DNA of 64,000 nucleotides from Williamsia sp. DF01-3 (GTDB taxonomy: Bacteria > Actinomycetota > Actinomycetes > Mycobacteriales > Mycobacteriaceae), in assembly GCF_023051145.1 (NCBI RefSeq), contig NZ_JALKFS010000005.1, forward strand, positions 4,419,733-4,483,732, written 5' to 3'. Shown piece by piece: positions 44,329-53,290 of the stretch. Positions within the stretch are counted from its first letter, which is position 1; every line of letters begins with the position of its first letter. The position numbers and the translations under genes are program-made. The notes below the pieces were generated by a model, which worked only from the letters and a program-made list of their open reading frames with translations, did not search any database and was not told the DNA's origin.

Positions 44329-45272
44329 GGCGGTACGGCCAGGCAGGGAACGGGTCGGGGATGCGCGGGATCGAGGGCGTTGAGCACAAACGCCGAACTG
44401 CGCTGGTTGGACACGATCGACAGATGATCTGAGCGGTCCTGCGAGCACGTGTCCTGCACAACGATGTTGGTGACCTCGATGCCGGGCGGCCCGGCCAGGA
44501 TGCCGCTGGTGTACGGGGTCACGAGCTGGTCGTAGCGGGTGACGATGTTCGTGTAGTCGATGCCGGCGACGTATGGGCCGTCAGGGGCATCGATGGCCGC
44601 CGCGAAGTCACCGTCGCCGGGTGAAGCGGTGCAGTCAGGGCATTCGGTGTCGGGTACTGCAGCGGGCGGCAATCCCAATCGGTCGGCAAACATCTTCACC
44701 AGCTCCGACCGGCCCTCGCCGTCGCCGTCCGATCCCTGCCAGTACGGCGCGAGTGAGACATACTTGTCGATCTTTCCCGCGCCCCCGTAGTACTTCGCCC
44801 AGTAGGTCGGGATCTGTGTGCCCTGCGAATGACCCACGATGTCGACCTGTGCGGCGCCTGTCTTCGCCAGCACGTTGTCGACGAACACCTTGAGCTCCCA
44901 GGCGCTGACGTCCTTGGCGCCCAGCCCGCCGATCCGCGACAACGGCCACTGCTGCGACAACTCGCCATAGGTGAGCGCGAACACGCAGTAACCCTCGTTC
45001 TTGAGCACCGGCACCAGCGAAATCCAGTTGGTCTGCTGACTGCCCGCGGTGCCGTGGACCAGTACCACCGGATCAGGGTGCTGAGCAGACGGCTTGCATG
45101 CGTAATCGTTGGACCCGGGCAGCGAGCCATTCGGGTTGGCGAGTTCGGCGGGTATGCCGGCCAGAAAGTTGTACTGCACCGGCAGCGGAGCCGCCTGCGC
45201 GCTCTGCGCCAGCCCGACGGTTGTCAGACCGACCAGGACCGCTGTCACCAACGCCTGCCTGAACCACCGCAT
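44313..45272 (-). CDS. Secreted lipase/esterase (class 2 lipase family)
   Basis: A 319-aa exported hydrolase. A signal peptide with hydrophobic core (ALVTAVLVGLTTVGLA) ends at AQA-AP (cleavage after about residue 28). The oxyanion segment is VVLVHGTAG, the nucleophile Ser149 is in GHSQG (147-151), and the late DRSDHLSI supplies the likely His. Two Cys pairs suggest disulfides. It probably degrades lipids or esters outside the cell. Confidence 0.87.
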   Translation of the reverse strand: MRWFRQALVTAVLVGLTTVGLAQSAQAAPLPVQYNFLAGIPAELANPNGSLPGSNDYACKPSAQHPDPVVLVHGTAGSQQTNWISLVPVLKNEGYCVFALTYGELSQQWPLSRIGGLGAKDVSAWELKVFVDNVLAKTGAAQVDIVGHSQGTQIPTYWAKYYGGAGKIDKYVSLAPYWQGSDGDGEGRSELVKMFADRLGLPPAAVPDTECPDCTASPGDGDFAAAIDAPDGPYVAGIDYTNIVTRYDQLVTPYTSGILAGPPGIEVTNIVVQDTCSQDRSDHLSIVSNQRSSAFVLNALDPAHPRPVPCLAVPPYTGA

Positions 45273-45332
45273 GTGATGCCCTCCCGCTCGCCGATCCCTG
45301 CCCGGAAGTTAGCACCGAAGCGGTGCGGCCAC

Positions 45333-46424
45333 CTACGGGTCGGGCGGAATGTCTTCTGTGGGCATCACCAGATCAAGACGCACACCCAACAAGCGGATCG
45401 GGCGGTCGAGCTCGAACTTGTGGAGCACCTCGAGCATCGCCGCCTCGATCACGGTGGCGTCGGTGGTCGGGGCGGGCAGCTTCTTCGACTTCGTCCGGGT
45501 GTAGAACGTCATGGTTCGTACGGTCACGGCCACCCGAAAAGCCACCCGCCCCTCAGAGATGACCTGCGCCAACAGTTCCCGGGTCAGCTTCCGAATCGCC
45601 TCATCGATGTCGGCGCGGGCGGTGAGGTCGGTCGGGAAGGTCTCGACCTTGCTGTGCGATCGCGGAATGTACGGTTCGGCGTTCACCTCGATGTCGCCGC
45701 CACCACGCGAGAGCAGGTACAGCCAATTGCCGAGGTGGGGTCCGAACTCGGCCACCAGCCGCCCGACATCCTCTGCCGCAAGCTGGGCGACGGTATCGAT
45801 CCCCAGCTTCTCCAGTTTTGCTGTCGTCTTGGGACCGACGCTCCAGAGGTCGCCGACACCGCGCTCCCCCATGATGGGCATCCAGTTCTGGTTGTCCAGG
45901 GTGAAGACGTGCTCGGTTGAGCGTTTGGCGAATCCGGTCGCCATCTTGGCGCGCTGCTTGTTGTCGCTGATGCCGACCGCCGACGACAGCCCGCGCTCAT
46001 CGAGAATCCGCTGTCGAACGGACTGGGCCAGCTCGGTGATGTCAAGACCGGTCTCCGACGCCGGAACGCCCAGGAACGCCTCGTCCCAACCGATCACCTC
46101 GACGGGATACCCGAAGTCTCGAAGCGTCTGCATCACTTCGGCCGATGCCTTGTCGTACGACGTGTGGTCCAGGGGCAGATAGATCGCCTCGGGCATCTTG
46201 CGATATGCCGACCGCAACGGCATACCGGCCCGTACCCCCTGATCACGGGCCTCGTACGACGCGCACGTGACAACCTTGCGCGGTTCGGTCGGGTCACCGG
46301 TCCCGCCGACGATGACCGGTGTGCCGATCAGGTCCGGGTTCCGGCGACGCTCCACCGACACCTGGAACTGGTCCAGGTCGATGTGCAGGATCGCGCGGAA
46401 GCGCCGGATCGGTGGTGTGGTCAT
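45333..46424 (-). CDS. dinB2: DNA polymerase IV, DinB2 type
   Basis: A 363-aa Y-family polymerase very similar in pattern to mycobacterial DinB2: HIDLDQF (14-20, with metal ligands Asp16 and Asp18), NGDPTEPRKVVTCASYEAR-like region, GWDEAFL, GISDNKQRAKMATG, VGDLWSVGPKTTAKLEKLGI and TVRTMTFYTRTKSKKL. Residue 21, the steric-gate position (Leu in M. smegmatis DinB2, aromatic in DinB1), is Gln here. No evident C-terminal clamp-binding peptide is present. The ATG at 46424 is used; a reading to 46502 adds only Arg-rich sequence. Confidence 0.92.
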   Translation of the reverse strand: MTTPPIRRFRAILHIDLDQFQVSVERRRNPDLIGTPVIVGGTGDPTEPRKVVTCASYEARDQGVRAGMPLRSAYRKMPEAIYLPLDHTSYDKASAEVMQTLRDFGYPVEVIGWDEAFLGVPASETGLDITELAQSVRQRILDERGLSSAVGISDNKQRAKMATGFAKRSTEHVFTLDNQNWMPIMGERGVGDLWSVGPKTTAKLEKLGIDTVAQLAAEDVGRLVAEFGPHLGNWLYLLSRGGGDIEVNAEPYIPRSHSKVETFPTDLTARADIDEAIRKLTRELLAQVISEGRVAFRVAVTVRTMTFYTRTKSKKLPAPTTDATVIEAAMLEVLHKFELDRPIRLLGVRLDLVMPTEDIPPDP

Positions 46425-46748
46425 CGTGCCCGACGATATGCGACGACGCCGTCCGCCGCGACGAGTATGTCGCGGTTTGGCCATCTTGCCCGACGCCGCC
46501 AACGGAGCCTGCTGACGCCTTTAATCCGTCCCGATTTAATCGGGCCACTATTTCCGCATTGTGAAATAGGTTGTTGATGTCCAGGGGGAACCGCACCGAC
46601 CAACGGGCCAAGTCCGGTTGGTTCTGCTGTGCAGCAATGTATTTCGTCGCACATACGAAATGGTGCCGGTCTTCGGCCCGAAACGGCGGCCCTTTTCCCG
46701 GGCCCGAGTCGATCGCGCCTCGACACCGAACAGATGAAAGGAAAAGCA
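46425..46748 (+). promoter_or_regulatory. 324-bp regulatory gap before the ABC transporter operon
   Basis: This gap separates divergent dinB2 and the transporter operon. It holds two inverted repeats in an AT-rich patch: CCCGATTTAATCGGG (46530-46544, 6-bp arms) and CTATTTC/GAAATAG (46548-46554 and 46563-46569, 8-nt loop). They sit about 180-220 bp before the GTG start, so either an operator pair or a structured leader is possible. No known riboswitch was recognised. AAAGGA (46737-46742) is the ribosome site for the next gene. Confidence 0.45.
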
Positions 46749-47822
46749 GTGAGTCACAAACACCCATGGCGGGTCCGCATCGCGGCAGCGCTGGCGCTTC
46801 TCGTGGGGGTGACGACTGCCGCCTGCGGCTCCGCCGACGAGGCCACCGTCACCGCCGACGGCAAGACCGAGCTGCGGTACCTCAGCTTCCCCGCCACCGT
46901 TCAATTCCCCGAATTGGCAGCCGATCTCGGGTATTTCACCAAGGTCAGCATCAAGGCGGTCGGCGAGACCACCAGCGGCCCGCAGTCGATCCAGGCCGCC
47001 GCCACCGGCGACACCGACTTCGGGCACGCGTTCAACGGAGCCATCGTCAAGCTGGCGTCAGCGGGTTCACCGATCACCGCAGTCGTCGATTCCTACGGCG
47101 CCGACGAGAAGACATTCAACGGCTTCTATGTCCTGGAGGACTCCCCGATCCGCACCGCGCGGGACCTGATCGGCAAGAAGATCGGGATCAACACGTTGGG
47201 GGCGCACTCGGAGTTCGTCATTCGCGAATGGCTTGCCCGTGAGGGACTTTCAAAGGACGAGATCGCGTCGGTCCAGCTGCTGGTGGTGCCGCCGATCAAC
47301 AACGAGTCCTCGCTGCGCCAAGGTCAGATCGATGTCGGCGCGTTCAACGGCATCTTCCAGCAGCGCGCGCTGGAGAACGGCGGTATTCGAGAGCTGTTCA
47401 CCGACAGGATCTTCGGAGACTTCAGCTATGGCAGCTACGTGTTCCGTGATGACTTCATCAAGAAGAACCCGGAGGCCGTGAAGGACTTCGTCCAGGGCAC
47501 CGCCCGTGCGATCCGCTGGACGCAGGTGACTCCACAGGCAGAGGTTGTCGCACGTTTCAAGGACATCATCACCAAGCGTGGTCGCGGCGAGGATCCCGCT
47601 CTGGCCGAGTACTGGAAGAGCTCGTCCATCCCCACGCCGGGCGGGGTTATCAAGCCCGAGGAGTTCCAGCTGTGGATCGATTGGCTCGTGCGCAACAACG
47701 AGCTCGACAAGGGCAAGCTGACACCGCAGGACATCTTCACCAACGACGACAACCCATACGCCGACGGAACGTACCAGCCGGACTCGGGGCCTGACGGCGC
47801 ACCGGTGGTGGCAGCGAAATGA
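46749..47822 (+). CDS. ABC transporter substrate-binding lipoprotein (SsuA/TauA type)
   Basis: A 357-aa lipoprotein: a basic N-terminus and hydrophobic segment end in the lipobox VTTAAC, followed by an SsuA/nitrate/taurine-binding fold (FPATVQFPELAADLGYF, SGPQSIQAAATGDTDFGHAFNGAIVKLA). It delivers a small anion such as a sulfonate to the permease. GTG 46749 is chosen because AAAGGA lies 6 nt upstream; ATG 46734 is an alternative. Its stop overlaps the ATPase start as ATGA. Confidence 0.87.
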   Translation: MSHKHPWRVRIAAALALLVGVTTAACGSADEATVTADGKTELRYLSFPATVQFPELAADLGYFTKVSIKAVGETTSGPQSIQAAATGDTDFGHAFNGAIVKLASAGSPITAVVDSYGADEKTFNGFYVLEDSPIRTARDLIGKKIGINTLGAHSEFVIREWLAREGLSKDEIASVQLLVVPPINNESSLRQGQIDVGAFNGIFQQRALENGGIRELFTDRIFGDFSYGSYVFRDDFIKKNPEAVKDFVQGTARAIRWTQVTPQAEVVARFKDIITKRGRGEDPALAEYWKSSSIPTPGGVIKPEEFQLWIDWLVRNNELDKGKLTPQDIFTNDDNPYADGTYQPDSGPDGAPVVAAK

Positions 47823-48628
47823 CGATGCCCAAACTGGAATTGCGCGGGGTGCGCAAGTCGTTCACCGCGCCGGGCAAGGCCGAGTTCGTGGCCATCGACG
47901 ACATCAGCATCTCTGCCGCCGAAGGAGAGTTCCTCGTTCTGGTCGGCCCCAGCGGCAGCGGGAAGTCCACCTTGCTCGACCTGGTCGGTGGCCTCACCAA
48001 GCCCACTGCGGGTGAGATCCTGCTGGACGGAAAGCCCATCACCGGACCGGGACTGGATCGGGGTGTGGTGTTCCAGCAGTACGCGCTGCTGCCATGGCGC
48101 ACGGCCCGCGCGAACGTGGAGTTCGGCCTCGAAGCGAAGGGCATCTCGCGTCGCCGCCGCAAGGCCATCGCCGATGAGTACCTCGGGCTCGTCGGTCTCG
48201 GCAACTTCGGCGACCACTACCCCCACGAGTTGTCGGGTGGCATGAAACAGCGTGTGGCGATTGCGCGCAGCCTCTCGTACGACCCCGAAGTGCTGCTGAT
48301 GGACGAGCCGTTCGCCGCACTCGATGCCCAGACCCGCGAGGGGTTGCAGGGTGAGCTCCTACGAATCTGGAAGGCCACGGGCAAGACCATCCTGTTCATC
48401 ACCCACGGCATCGACGAGGCCATCTACCTCGGCAACCGGGTTGCCATCCTCACCGAACGCCCCGGTCGGATCAAGGAGATCCTGCCGATCGACATCGACC
48501 GGGATGCCGTCGACGACATCCGTTCATCTGAGCAGTTCCGCGACTACCGGCACCGGATCTGGCTGTCGCTGCGTCCCGAGGTGGCCGGTGCCGCCGCCGA
48601 AACGATCGGAGTGGGTAGCCATGTCTAG
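47819..48628 (+). CDS. ABC transporter ATPase (SsuB/TauB type)
   Basis: A 269-aa nucleotide-binding subunit: Walker A GPSGSGKST (about 44-52), Q-loop VVFQQYALLPW, signature LSGGMKQR, Walker B VLLMDEPF and switch His (FITHGIDEAI). The QQ-ALLPW form is typical of sulfonate, taurine and nitrate importers. It is coupled at both ends to the binding-protein and permease genes. Confidence 0.92.
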   Translation: MTMPKLELRGVRKSFTAPGKAEFVAIDDISISAAEGEFLVLVGPSGSGKSTLLDLVGGLTKPTAGEILLDGKPITGPGLDRGVVFQQYALLPWRTARANVEFGLEAKGISRRRRKAIADEYLGLVGLGNFGDHYPHELSGGMKQRVAIARSLSYDPEVLLMDEPFAALDAQTREGLQGELLRIWKATGKTILFITHGIDEAIYLGNRVAILTERPGRIKEILPIDIDRDAVDDIRSSEQFRDYRHRIWLSLRPEVAGAAAETIGVGSHV

Positions 48629-49496
48629 TGTCACGTTGGAAAAGGTCTCGAGCCCGGCGCCGGTGAAGGACGTCGCGTCCCCGGCTCCGACTCCTGTCGA
48701 CCCACCCACCCGTCGGGTCGGAGGAAGACTGCGAAAGTCAGGCTCCTGGGTCTTCCGGAGTTCGATCGCCCTGGTGCTGCTGGTCGCATTCTGGGAGGTC
48801 GCGCCGCGAATCGGTCTGGTCGACCGAACATTCCTCCCTGAGTTCTCGGTGGTCGCGAAGGCTCTGGTGGACCTGGCCGAGAGTGGTCAACTCTGGGAGC
48901 ACATCTCCGCGAGTCTGGGCCGAGCTCTGCGCGGCTTCGCCATCGCGGTGGTGTTCGCCGTGCCGTTGGGCATCCTGATCGGCTGGTACCGGCCTCTTGC
49001 GCAATATCTCAGCCCGGTTCTCGAATTGTTCCGCAACACCGCTGCGCTGGCCTTGCTCCCCGTCTTCGTGCTCATCCTCGGCATCGGCGAGACCTCCAAG
49101 GTCGCGCTCGTGACCTATGCCTGCATCTTCCCCATCCTGCTCAACACGATCTCGGGTGTGCGGACAGTTGACCCGTTGTTGATCAAATCTGCTCGCTCAC
49201 TGGGTCTTCCCGCGTACCGGCTGTTCCAGAAAGTGATCCTGCCCGCAGCCCTGCCGACGATCTTCACCGGCATCCGGCTCTCGGCCGCATCGTCCATCCT
49301 GGTTCTCATCGCGGCCGAAATGGTCGGTGCGCGTACGGGACTCGGCTACCTCATCATGGCGAGCCAGCTCAACTTCCAGATCCCGCAGATGTATGCCGGC
49401 ATCCTCACCATCGCGCTTGTCGGTCTCGTCTTCAACTACGTACTCGTTCTGCTCGAACGTCGATTCTCTCGCTGGCGAACACCTGCCGCCAACTGA
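48621..49496 (+). CDS. ABC transporter permease (SsuC type)
   Basis: A 291-aa membrane permease with six hydrophobic segments after a 45-residue polar N-terminus (VSSPAPVKDVASPAPTPVDPP). The EAA coupling loop is near KSARSLGLPAYRLFQKVILPAALPTIFTGIRLS. It overlaps the ATPase gene by 8 nt. With the two genes before it, it makes a complete importer. Confidence 0.9.
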   Translation: MSSVTLEKVSSPAPVKDVASPAPTPVDPPTRRVGGRLRKSGSWVFRSSIALVLLVAFWEVAPRIGLVDRTFLPEFSVVAKALVDLAESGQLWEHISASLGRALRGFAIAVVFAVPLGILIGWYRPLAQYLSPVLELFRNTAALALLPVFVLILGIGETSKVALVTYACIFPILLNTISGVRTVDPLLIKSARSLGLPAYRLFQKVILPAALPTIFTGIRLSAASSILVLIAAEMVGARTGLGYLIMASQLNFQIPQMYAGILTIALVGLVFNYVLVLLERRFSRWRTPAAN

Positions 49497-49526
49497 ATCA
49501 CCCGACATCACACTAGGACTGATCAC

Positions 49527-50864
49527 ATGACACGCACCCTGCACCTGAACGCCTTCTTGATGGGCGTCGGCCATCACGAGGCCGCCTGGCGTCATCCACG
49601 CACCTCCGAACACGAAGTGCTCGACGTCGCCCACTTCGTGCGGCTGGGCCAGATCGCCGAACGCGGGAAACTCGACTCGGTGTTCTTCGCCGACGGCCTG
49701 GCCGTGGGACCCAACATCCGCCGCAACACCCAGGCCATCTTCGAGCCGATCACACTGCTGTCCGCCATCGCAGGCGGGACCAGCAAGGTCGGCCTGATCG
49801 CCACCGCCTCAACGGGTTACAACCACCCGTACACCTTGGCGCGTGCCTTCGCCTCCCTCGAACACATCAGCGGGGGCCGTGCCGGATGGAACATCGTCAC
49901 GTCCGGTCAGGAACAAGAGGCGCTCAACTTCGGTTACGACTCCATCCCCGACCACGCCGGCCGGTACCGCCGCGCCCAGGAGTTCGTCGACGTCGTGAAC
50001 CGGCTGTGGGACAGCTGGGAGGACGACGCCGTGGTGCTCGACGTCGACAACGCGATCTTCGCCGACCCCGAGCGGGTACATCCCATCAACCATGTGGGAG
50101 AGGCGTTCAGGGTCCGGGGCCCGCTCAACTCGCCCCGATCACCACAAGGTCGGCCGGTCCTGGTGCAAGCCGGATCATCTGAGGACGGCAAAGACCTCGC
50201 AGCCCGCTACGCGGAGGTGGTCTTCACCGCCCAGCGCACCATCGCGGAGGGCCAGGACTTCTATCGCGACCTCAAGCGCCGTCTCCCGCGTTACGGTCGC
50301 AGCGCCGAAGACCTGCAGATCCTCCCGGGCATCGTGCCGTTCATCGGCAGCACCGAGAAGGAAGCACGTGACCTCGAACGTGAGTTCACCGATCTGATCT
50401 CTCCCGACTATGCGCTGGGCCAGCTGTCGAACTTCTTCAACGTCGACCTCACCGGCCTCCCACTCGATTCCCGGCTGCCTCCCCTGCCTCCGGAATCGGA
50501 GATCCAGGGCCACAAGAGTCGATCGACTCTGGTACGGCAACTCGCCGCCTCCGAAGATCTCACGATCCGTGAGTTGATCGGCCGCCTCGGGGGCGGTCGC
50601 GGGCATCGCACCATCACCGGGACACCGGAGCAGATCGCCGACGACCTCATCGCCTGGGTGGACGCGGGTGCGGCCGACGGCTTCAACGTCATGCCTCCCT
50701 ACCTGCCCGGCGGCCTCGAGGACTTCGTGGACCACGTCGTCCCGATCCTGCAGGCCCGCGGCCGCTTCCGCGACGATTACACCGCATCCACCCTCCGCGG
50801 CCACTACGGCATCGAACTGCCGTCCGGATCCGTCGAGAAGGAGCCGGCGGCAGCCAGCGCATGA
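49527..50864 (+). CDS. NtaA/SnaA/DszA-family FMN-dependent monooxygenase
   Basis: A 445-aa luciferase-like monooxygenase of the two-component group that includes DszA, NtaA and DmoA. It begins with RTLHLNAFLMGVGHHEAAWRHP and has SVFFADGL, GRAGWNIVTSG, NFGYD and VLVQAGSSEDGKDLAARYAEVVF, the last lining the flavin site. It needs reduced FMN from a separate reductase, and none is adjacent. Behind an anion-type importer, it probably oxidises the imported sulfone, sulfonate or chelator; the substrate is inferred only. Confidence 0.88.
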   Translation: MTRTLHLNAFLMGVGHHEAAWRHPRTSEHEVLDVAHFVRLGQIAERGKLDSVFFADGLAVGPNIRRNTQAIFEPITLLSAIAGGTSKVGLIATASTGYNHPYTLARAFASLEHISGGRAGWNIVTSGQEQEALNFGYDSIPDHAGRYRRAQEFVDVVNRLWDSWEDDAVVLDVDNAIFADPERVHPINHVGEAFRVRGPLNSPRSPQGRPVLVQAGSSEDGKDLAARYAEVVFTAQRTIAEGQDFYRDLKRRLPRYGRSAEDLQILPGIVPFIGSTEKEARDLEREFTDLISPDYALGQLSNFFNVDLTGLPLDSRLPPLPPESEIQGHKSRSTLVRQLAASEDLTIRELIGRLGGGRGHRTITGTPEQIADDLIAWVDAGAADGFNVMPPYLPGGLEDFVDHVVPILQARGRFRDDYTASTLRGHYGIELPSGSVEKEPAAASA

Positions 50865-52084
50865 CATCGATCGACGATCCGGCGACAGCGGCCGGACGCG
50901 TCGAACGACCCCTGAGATCGCTCGCCGGCACCGTCTACCTGCCGGCGACGGCGTACGGGATCGGGCAGGGGGCGGCCGCGCCGGTGATGGTGCTGTCCGC
51001 CCTCGAGCTCGGCGCATCCGCAGCTCTGGCCGGCCTCACCGTGGCGATCGCCGGACTCGGCCAGGTCGCCGGTGACACATGTTCGGGGCAGATCGTCGCC
51101 AAGATCGGTGAGCGGCGCTCGATCATCGTGGCCAGTCTGCTTGCGGCGTCGGGTGCGCTGGCGTGCCTTCTCGCACCGGCGGTATGGACGTTGTGCCTGG
51201 GCATCTTTGCGGTCGGACTGGCCAATGCGGTGTGGGGCCTCGCGCGGCAGAATTACCTGTCACTGGCCGTTCCGTTCGCCTGGCGGGCCCGGGCGATGTC
51301 ACTGTTCGGCGGCGCGATGCGGCTCGGCTTCTTTGTCGGACCGCTCCTCGGTGCCGGCGCCATCGTCATGTTCGGTACCCGCGGCGGATTCCTGGTGCAG
51401 CTGACAGCGATTGTGGTCGCCGGGTCGATGATGGCCCGGCTCCCCGACCCGCCGGGCGCCGGACCGATGGTGAAGTCACACAACATCTCCCAGGTCTTCG
51501 CAGAGCACGGTCGACTGTTGGCGACCCTCGGCGCGGGGTCGCTGTTGCTCGGCGTGGCACGCAGTGCTCGTGACGCGATCTTGCCGTTGTGGGCCAGCCA
51601 CATCGGGTTGTCGCCGGCTGTGGCCAGCCTTCTCTTCGGTGTGGGTGCCGCTGCCGACGTGCTGTTCGCCTACCCCGCAGGCCATCTGATGGACCGTTTC
51701 GGGCGCACGTTGGTGGCGGTGCCGTCGATTGTGGTGCTGTCGGTGTCGTACCTGCTGTTGCCGTTCACCACAACGCTTTTCACGTTCACTGCGGTCGCGG
51801 TGGTGATGGGTGTCGGGAACGGCCTCGGCAACGGGGTCATCATGACCATCGGTGCAGACGTCGCACCGAGCACCGGCCGGGCCGAGTTCCTCGCCGCATG
51901 GCGTCTGACCCACGACAGTGGCTTTCTCGTCGGCCCGTTGCCGATCGCGTTGTCCGCGGCCGTGTTCCCGTTGTCGGCGGCAGTTTTCGCCGTGGCCGCA
52001 CTGTCGGGCGGGGGCGCAGTGCTGTTGGGCAAGTATGTTCCCGAGTACACAAGCATGAGTTCGTCGACCACGAGGAGTACGTAG
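50861..52084 (+). CDS. MFS transporter
   Basis: A 407-aa transporter with about twelve hydrophobic helices. The intracellular loop 2-3 has GQIVAKIGERRSIIV, and the matching GHLMDRFGRTLVAVPS lies in the second half. The start overlaps the monooxygenase stop (ATGA), and the stop abuts the next ATG. It may export a toxic product or import a co-substrate; a drug-efflux role cannot be excluded. Confidence 0.85.
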   Translation: MTSIDDPATAAGRVERPLRSLAGTVYLPATAYGIGQGAAAPVMVLSALELGASAALAGLTVAIAGLGQVAGDTCSGQIVAKIGERRSIIVASLLAASGALACLLAPAVWTLCLGIFAVGLANAVWGLARQNYLSLAVPFAWRARAMSLFGGAMRLGFFVGPLLGAGAIVMFGTRGGFLVQLTAIVVAGSMMARLPDPPGAGPMVKSHNISQVFAEHGRLLATLGAGSLLLGVARSARDAILPLWASHIGLSPAVASLLFGVGAAADVLFAYPAGHLMDRFGRTLVAVPSIVVLSVSYLLLPFTTTLFTFTAVAVVMGVGNGLGNGVIMTIGADVAPSTGRAEFLAAWRLTHDSGFLVGPLPIALSAAVFPLSAAVFAVAALSGGGAVLLGKYVPEYTSMSSSTTRST

Positions 52085-52882
52085 ATGGATCTGGGTCTGA
52101 CCGGAAAACGGGCACTGGTGACGGGCGGCAGCAAGGGCATCGGCCTGGCGATCGCTCAAACCCTGGCCGCAGAGGGCGCCGACGTCGTGATCGCCGCACG
52201 CGGGGTCGAGGCCCTGGAGTCCGCCGCCGCCGACATCGCCCAGCAGTCCGGCCGGCGAGCGATCGCGATTTCCGTCGACACCGGTGACGACGCGTCGGTG
52301 CAGAACCTCGTGACCCGCACGGTCGCGGAACTCGGCGGCATCGACATCTTGGTCAACTCGGCGGCCACACCGTGGAGCGCCGGCAAGCCGACCGACTTCG
52401 CGGCAACCACCGATGACGTCGTGCGACGAGAGATCGAGATCAAGGTGCTCGGGTACCTCCGCACCGCTCGAGCGGTGGCGCCGCACCTGATCGAGCAGGG
52501 CTGGGGCCGGATCATCAACATCAGCGGTCTCGGTGCGAGACAGGCGAACTCCATCGCCCAGACCATCCGCAACGTGAGCGTCGCGGCGCTGACCAAGAAC
52601 CTCGCCGACGAGCTGGGTCCGCACGGCATCAATGTCACGGTTGTCCACCCTGGCCGTACCCGGACACAGCGGCTCACCGAGCAACTCGCGGAGCGGTCGG
52701 CGGAGTCCGGCGTGGCGGTCGCCGACCTGGAGAACGAACTGGCCACCAACTCGATCCGGCGGATCGTCGACGCGTCCGAGGTGGCCGACGTGGTCGCATT
52801 CTTGGCCTCACCGCGCAGTGTCGCGATCACCGGGGACGCCATCGCAGCAGGTGGCGGCGTTCCCGGACCGGTGTACTACTGA
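52085..52882 (+). CDS. SDR-family protein lacking catalytic Tyr and Lys
   Basis: A 265-aa protein with a good SDR cofactor motif TGGSKGIG (about 13-20) and INISG at the catalytic-Ser strand. Where Y-x3-K is expected, the sequence reads SIAQTIRNVSVAALTK, with no Tyr and no Lys at the required spacing. The rest, NLADELGPHGINVTVVHPG, is canonical. It may bind cofactor without classical reduction, or use other residues. It begins directly after the MFS stop and ends the operon. Confidence 0.8.
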   Translation: MDLGLTGKRALVTGGSKGIGLAIAQTLAAEGADVVIAARGVEALESAAADIAQQSGRRAIAISVDTGDDASVQNLVTRTVAELGGIDILVNSAATPWSAGKPTDFAATTDDVVRREIEIKVLGYLRTARAVAPHLIEQGWGRIINISGLGARQANSIAQTIRNVSVAALTKNLADELGPHGINVTVVHPGRTRTQRLTEQLAERSAESGVAVADLENELATNSIRRIVDASEVADVVAFLASPRSVAITGDAIAAGGGVPGPVYY

Positions 52883-52894
52883 GACGTCAGAGCT

Positions 52895-53203
52895 GTGGGC
52901 CACACTATCGAGGTGATCATCACGTTCGACGCCGAGATCTGGACTGCTCCGGAGATGGGAGCGTGGCACTTCGTCTCGTTGCCCGCGGACTCTGCCGACG
53001 AGATTCGGGCAACCGTGGAACCGGGTCCCGGATTCGGATCGATCCGGGTCTCCGTCTCGATCGACGAGACCGAGTGGCAGACATCGATCTTTCCGGACTC
53101 CAAGCGCGGCACCTATGTTCTGCCCGTGAAGAAGGCAGTCCGGCGGTCAGTCGGAGCCGCCGAAGGCGACGTGGTCACGGTGACGGTGGAGATCATTCGC
53201 TGA
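52895..53203 (+). CDS. DUF1905-domain protein
   Basis: A 102-aa small beta-barrel protein of the DUF1905 family: FDAEIWTAPEMGAWHFVSLPADSADEI, then a glycine-rich loop and the VKKAVRRSVGAAEGDVVTVTVEI end. GTG 52895 is used, though GTG 52913 is also possible. It is 12 nt from the SDR stop and may share its transcript. Function is unknown. Confidence 0.8.
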   Translation: MGHTIEVIITFDAEIWTAPEMGAWHFVSLPADSADEIRATVEPGPGFGSIRVSVSIDETEWQTSIFPDSKRGTYVLPVKKAVRRSVGAAEGDVVTVTVEIIR

Positions 53204-53290
53204 AAGTTCACAATTAGGACCGGATGTGTCCGCGATTGCTGAGAACCTTGTTTCAGCAGCAACCGACAGCCACAACCGGAGGAGCACATC

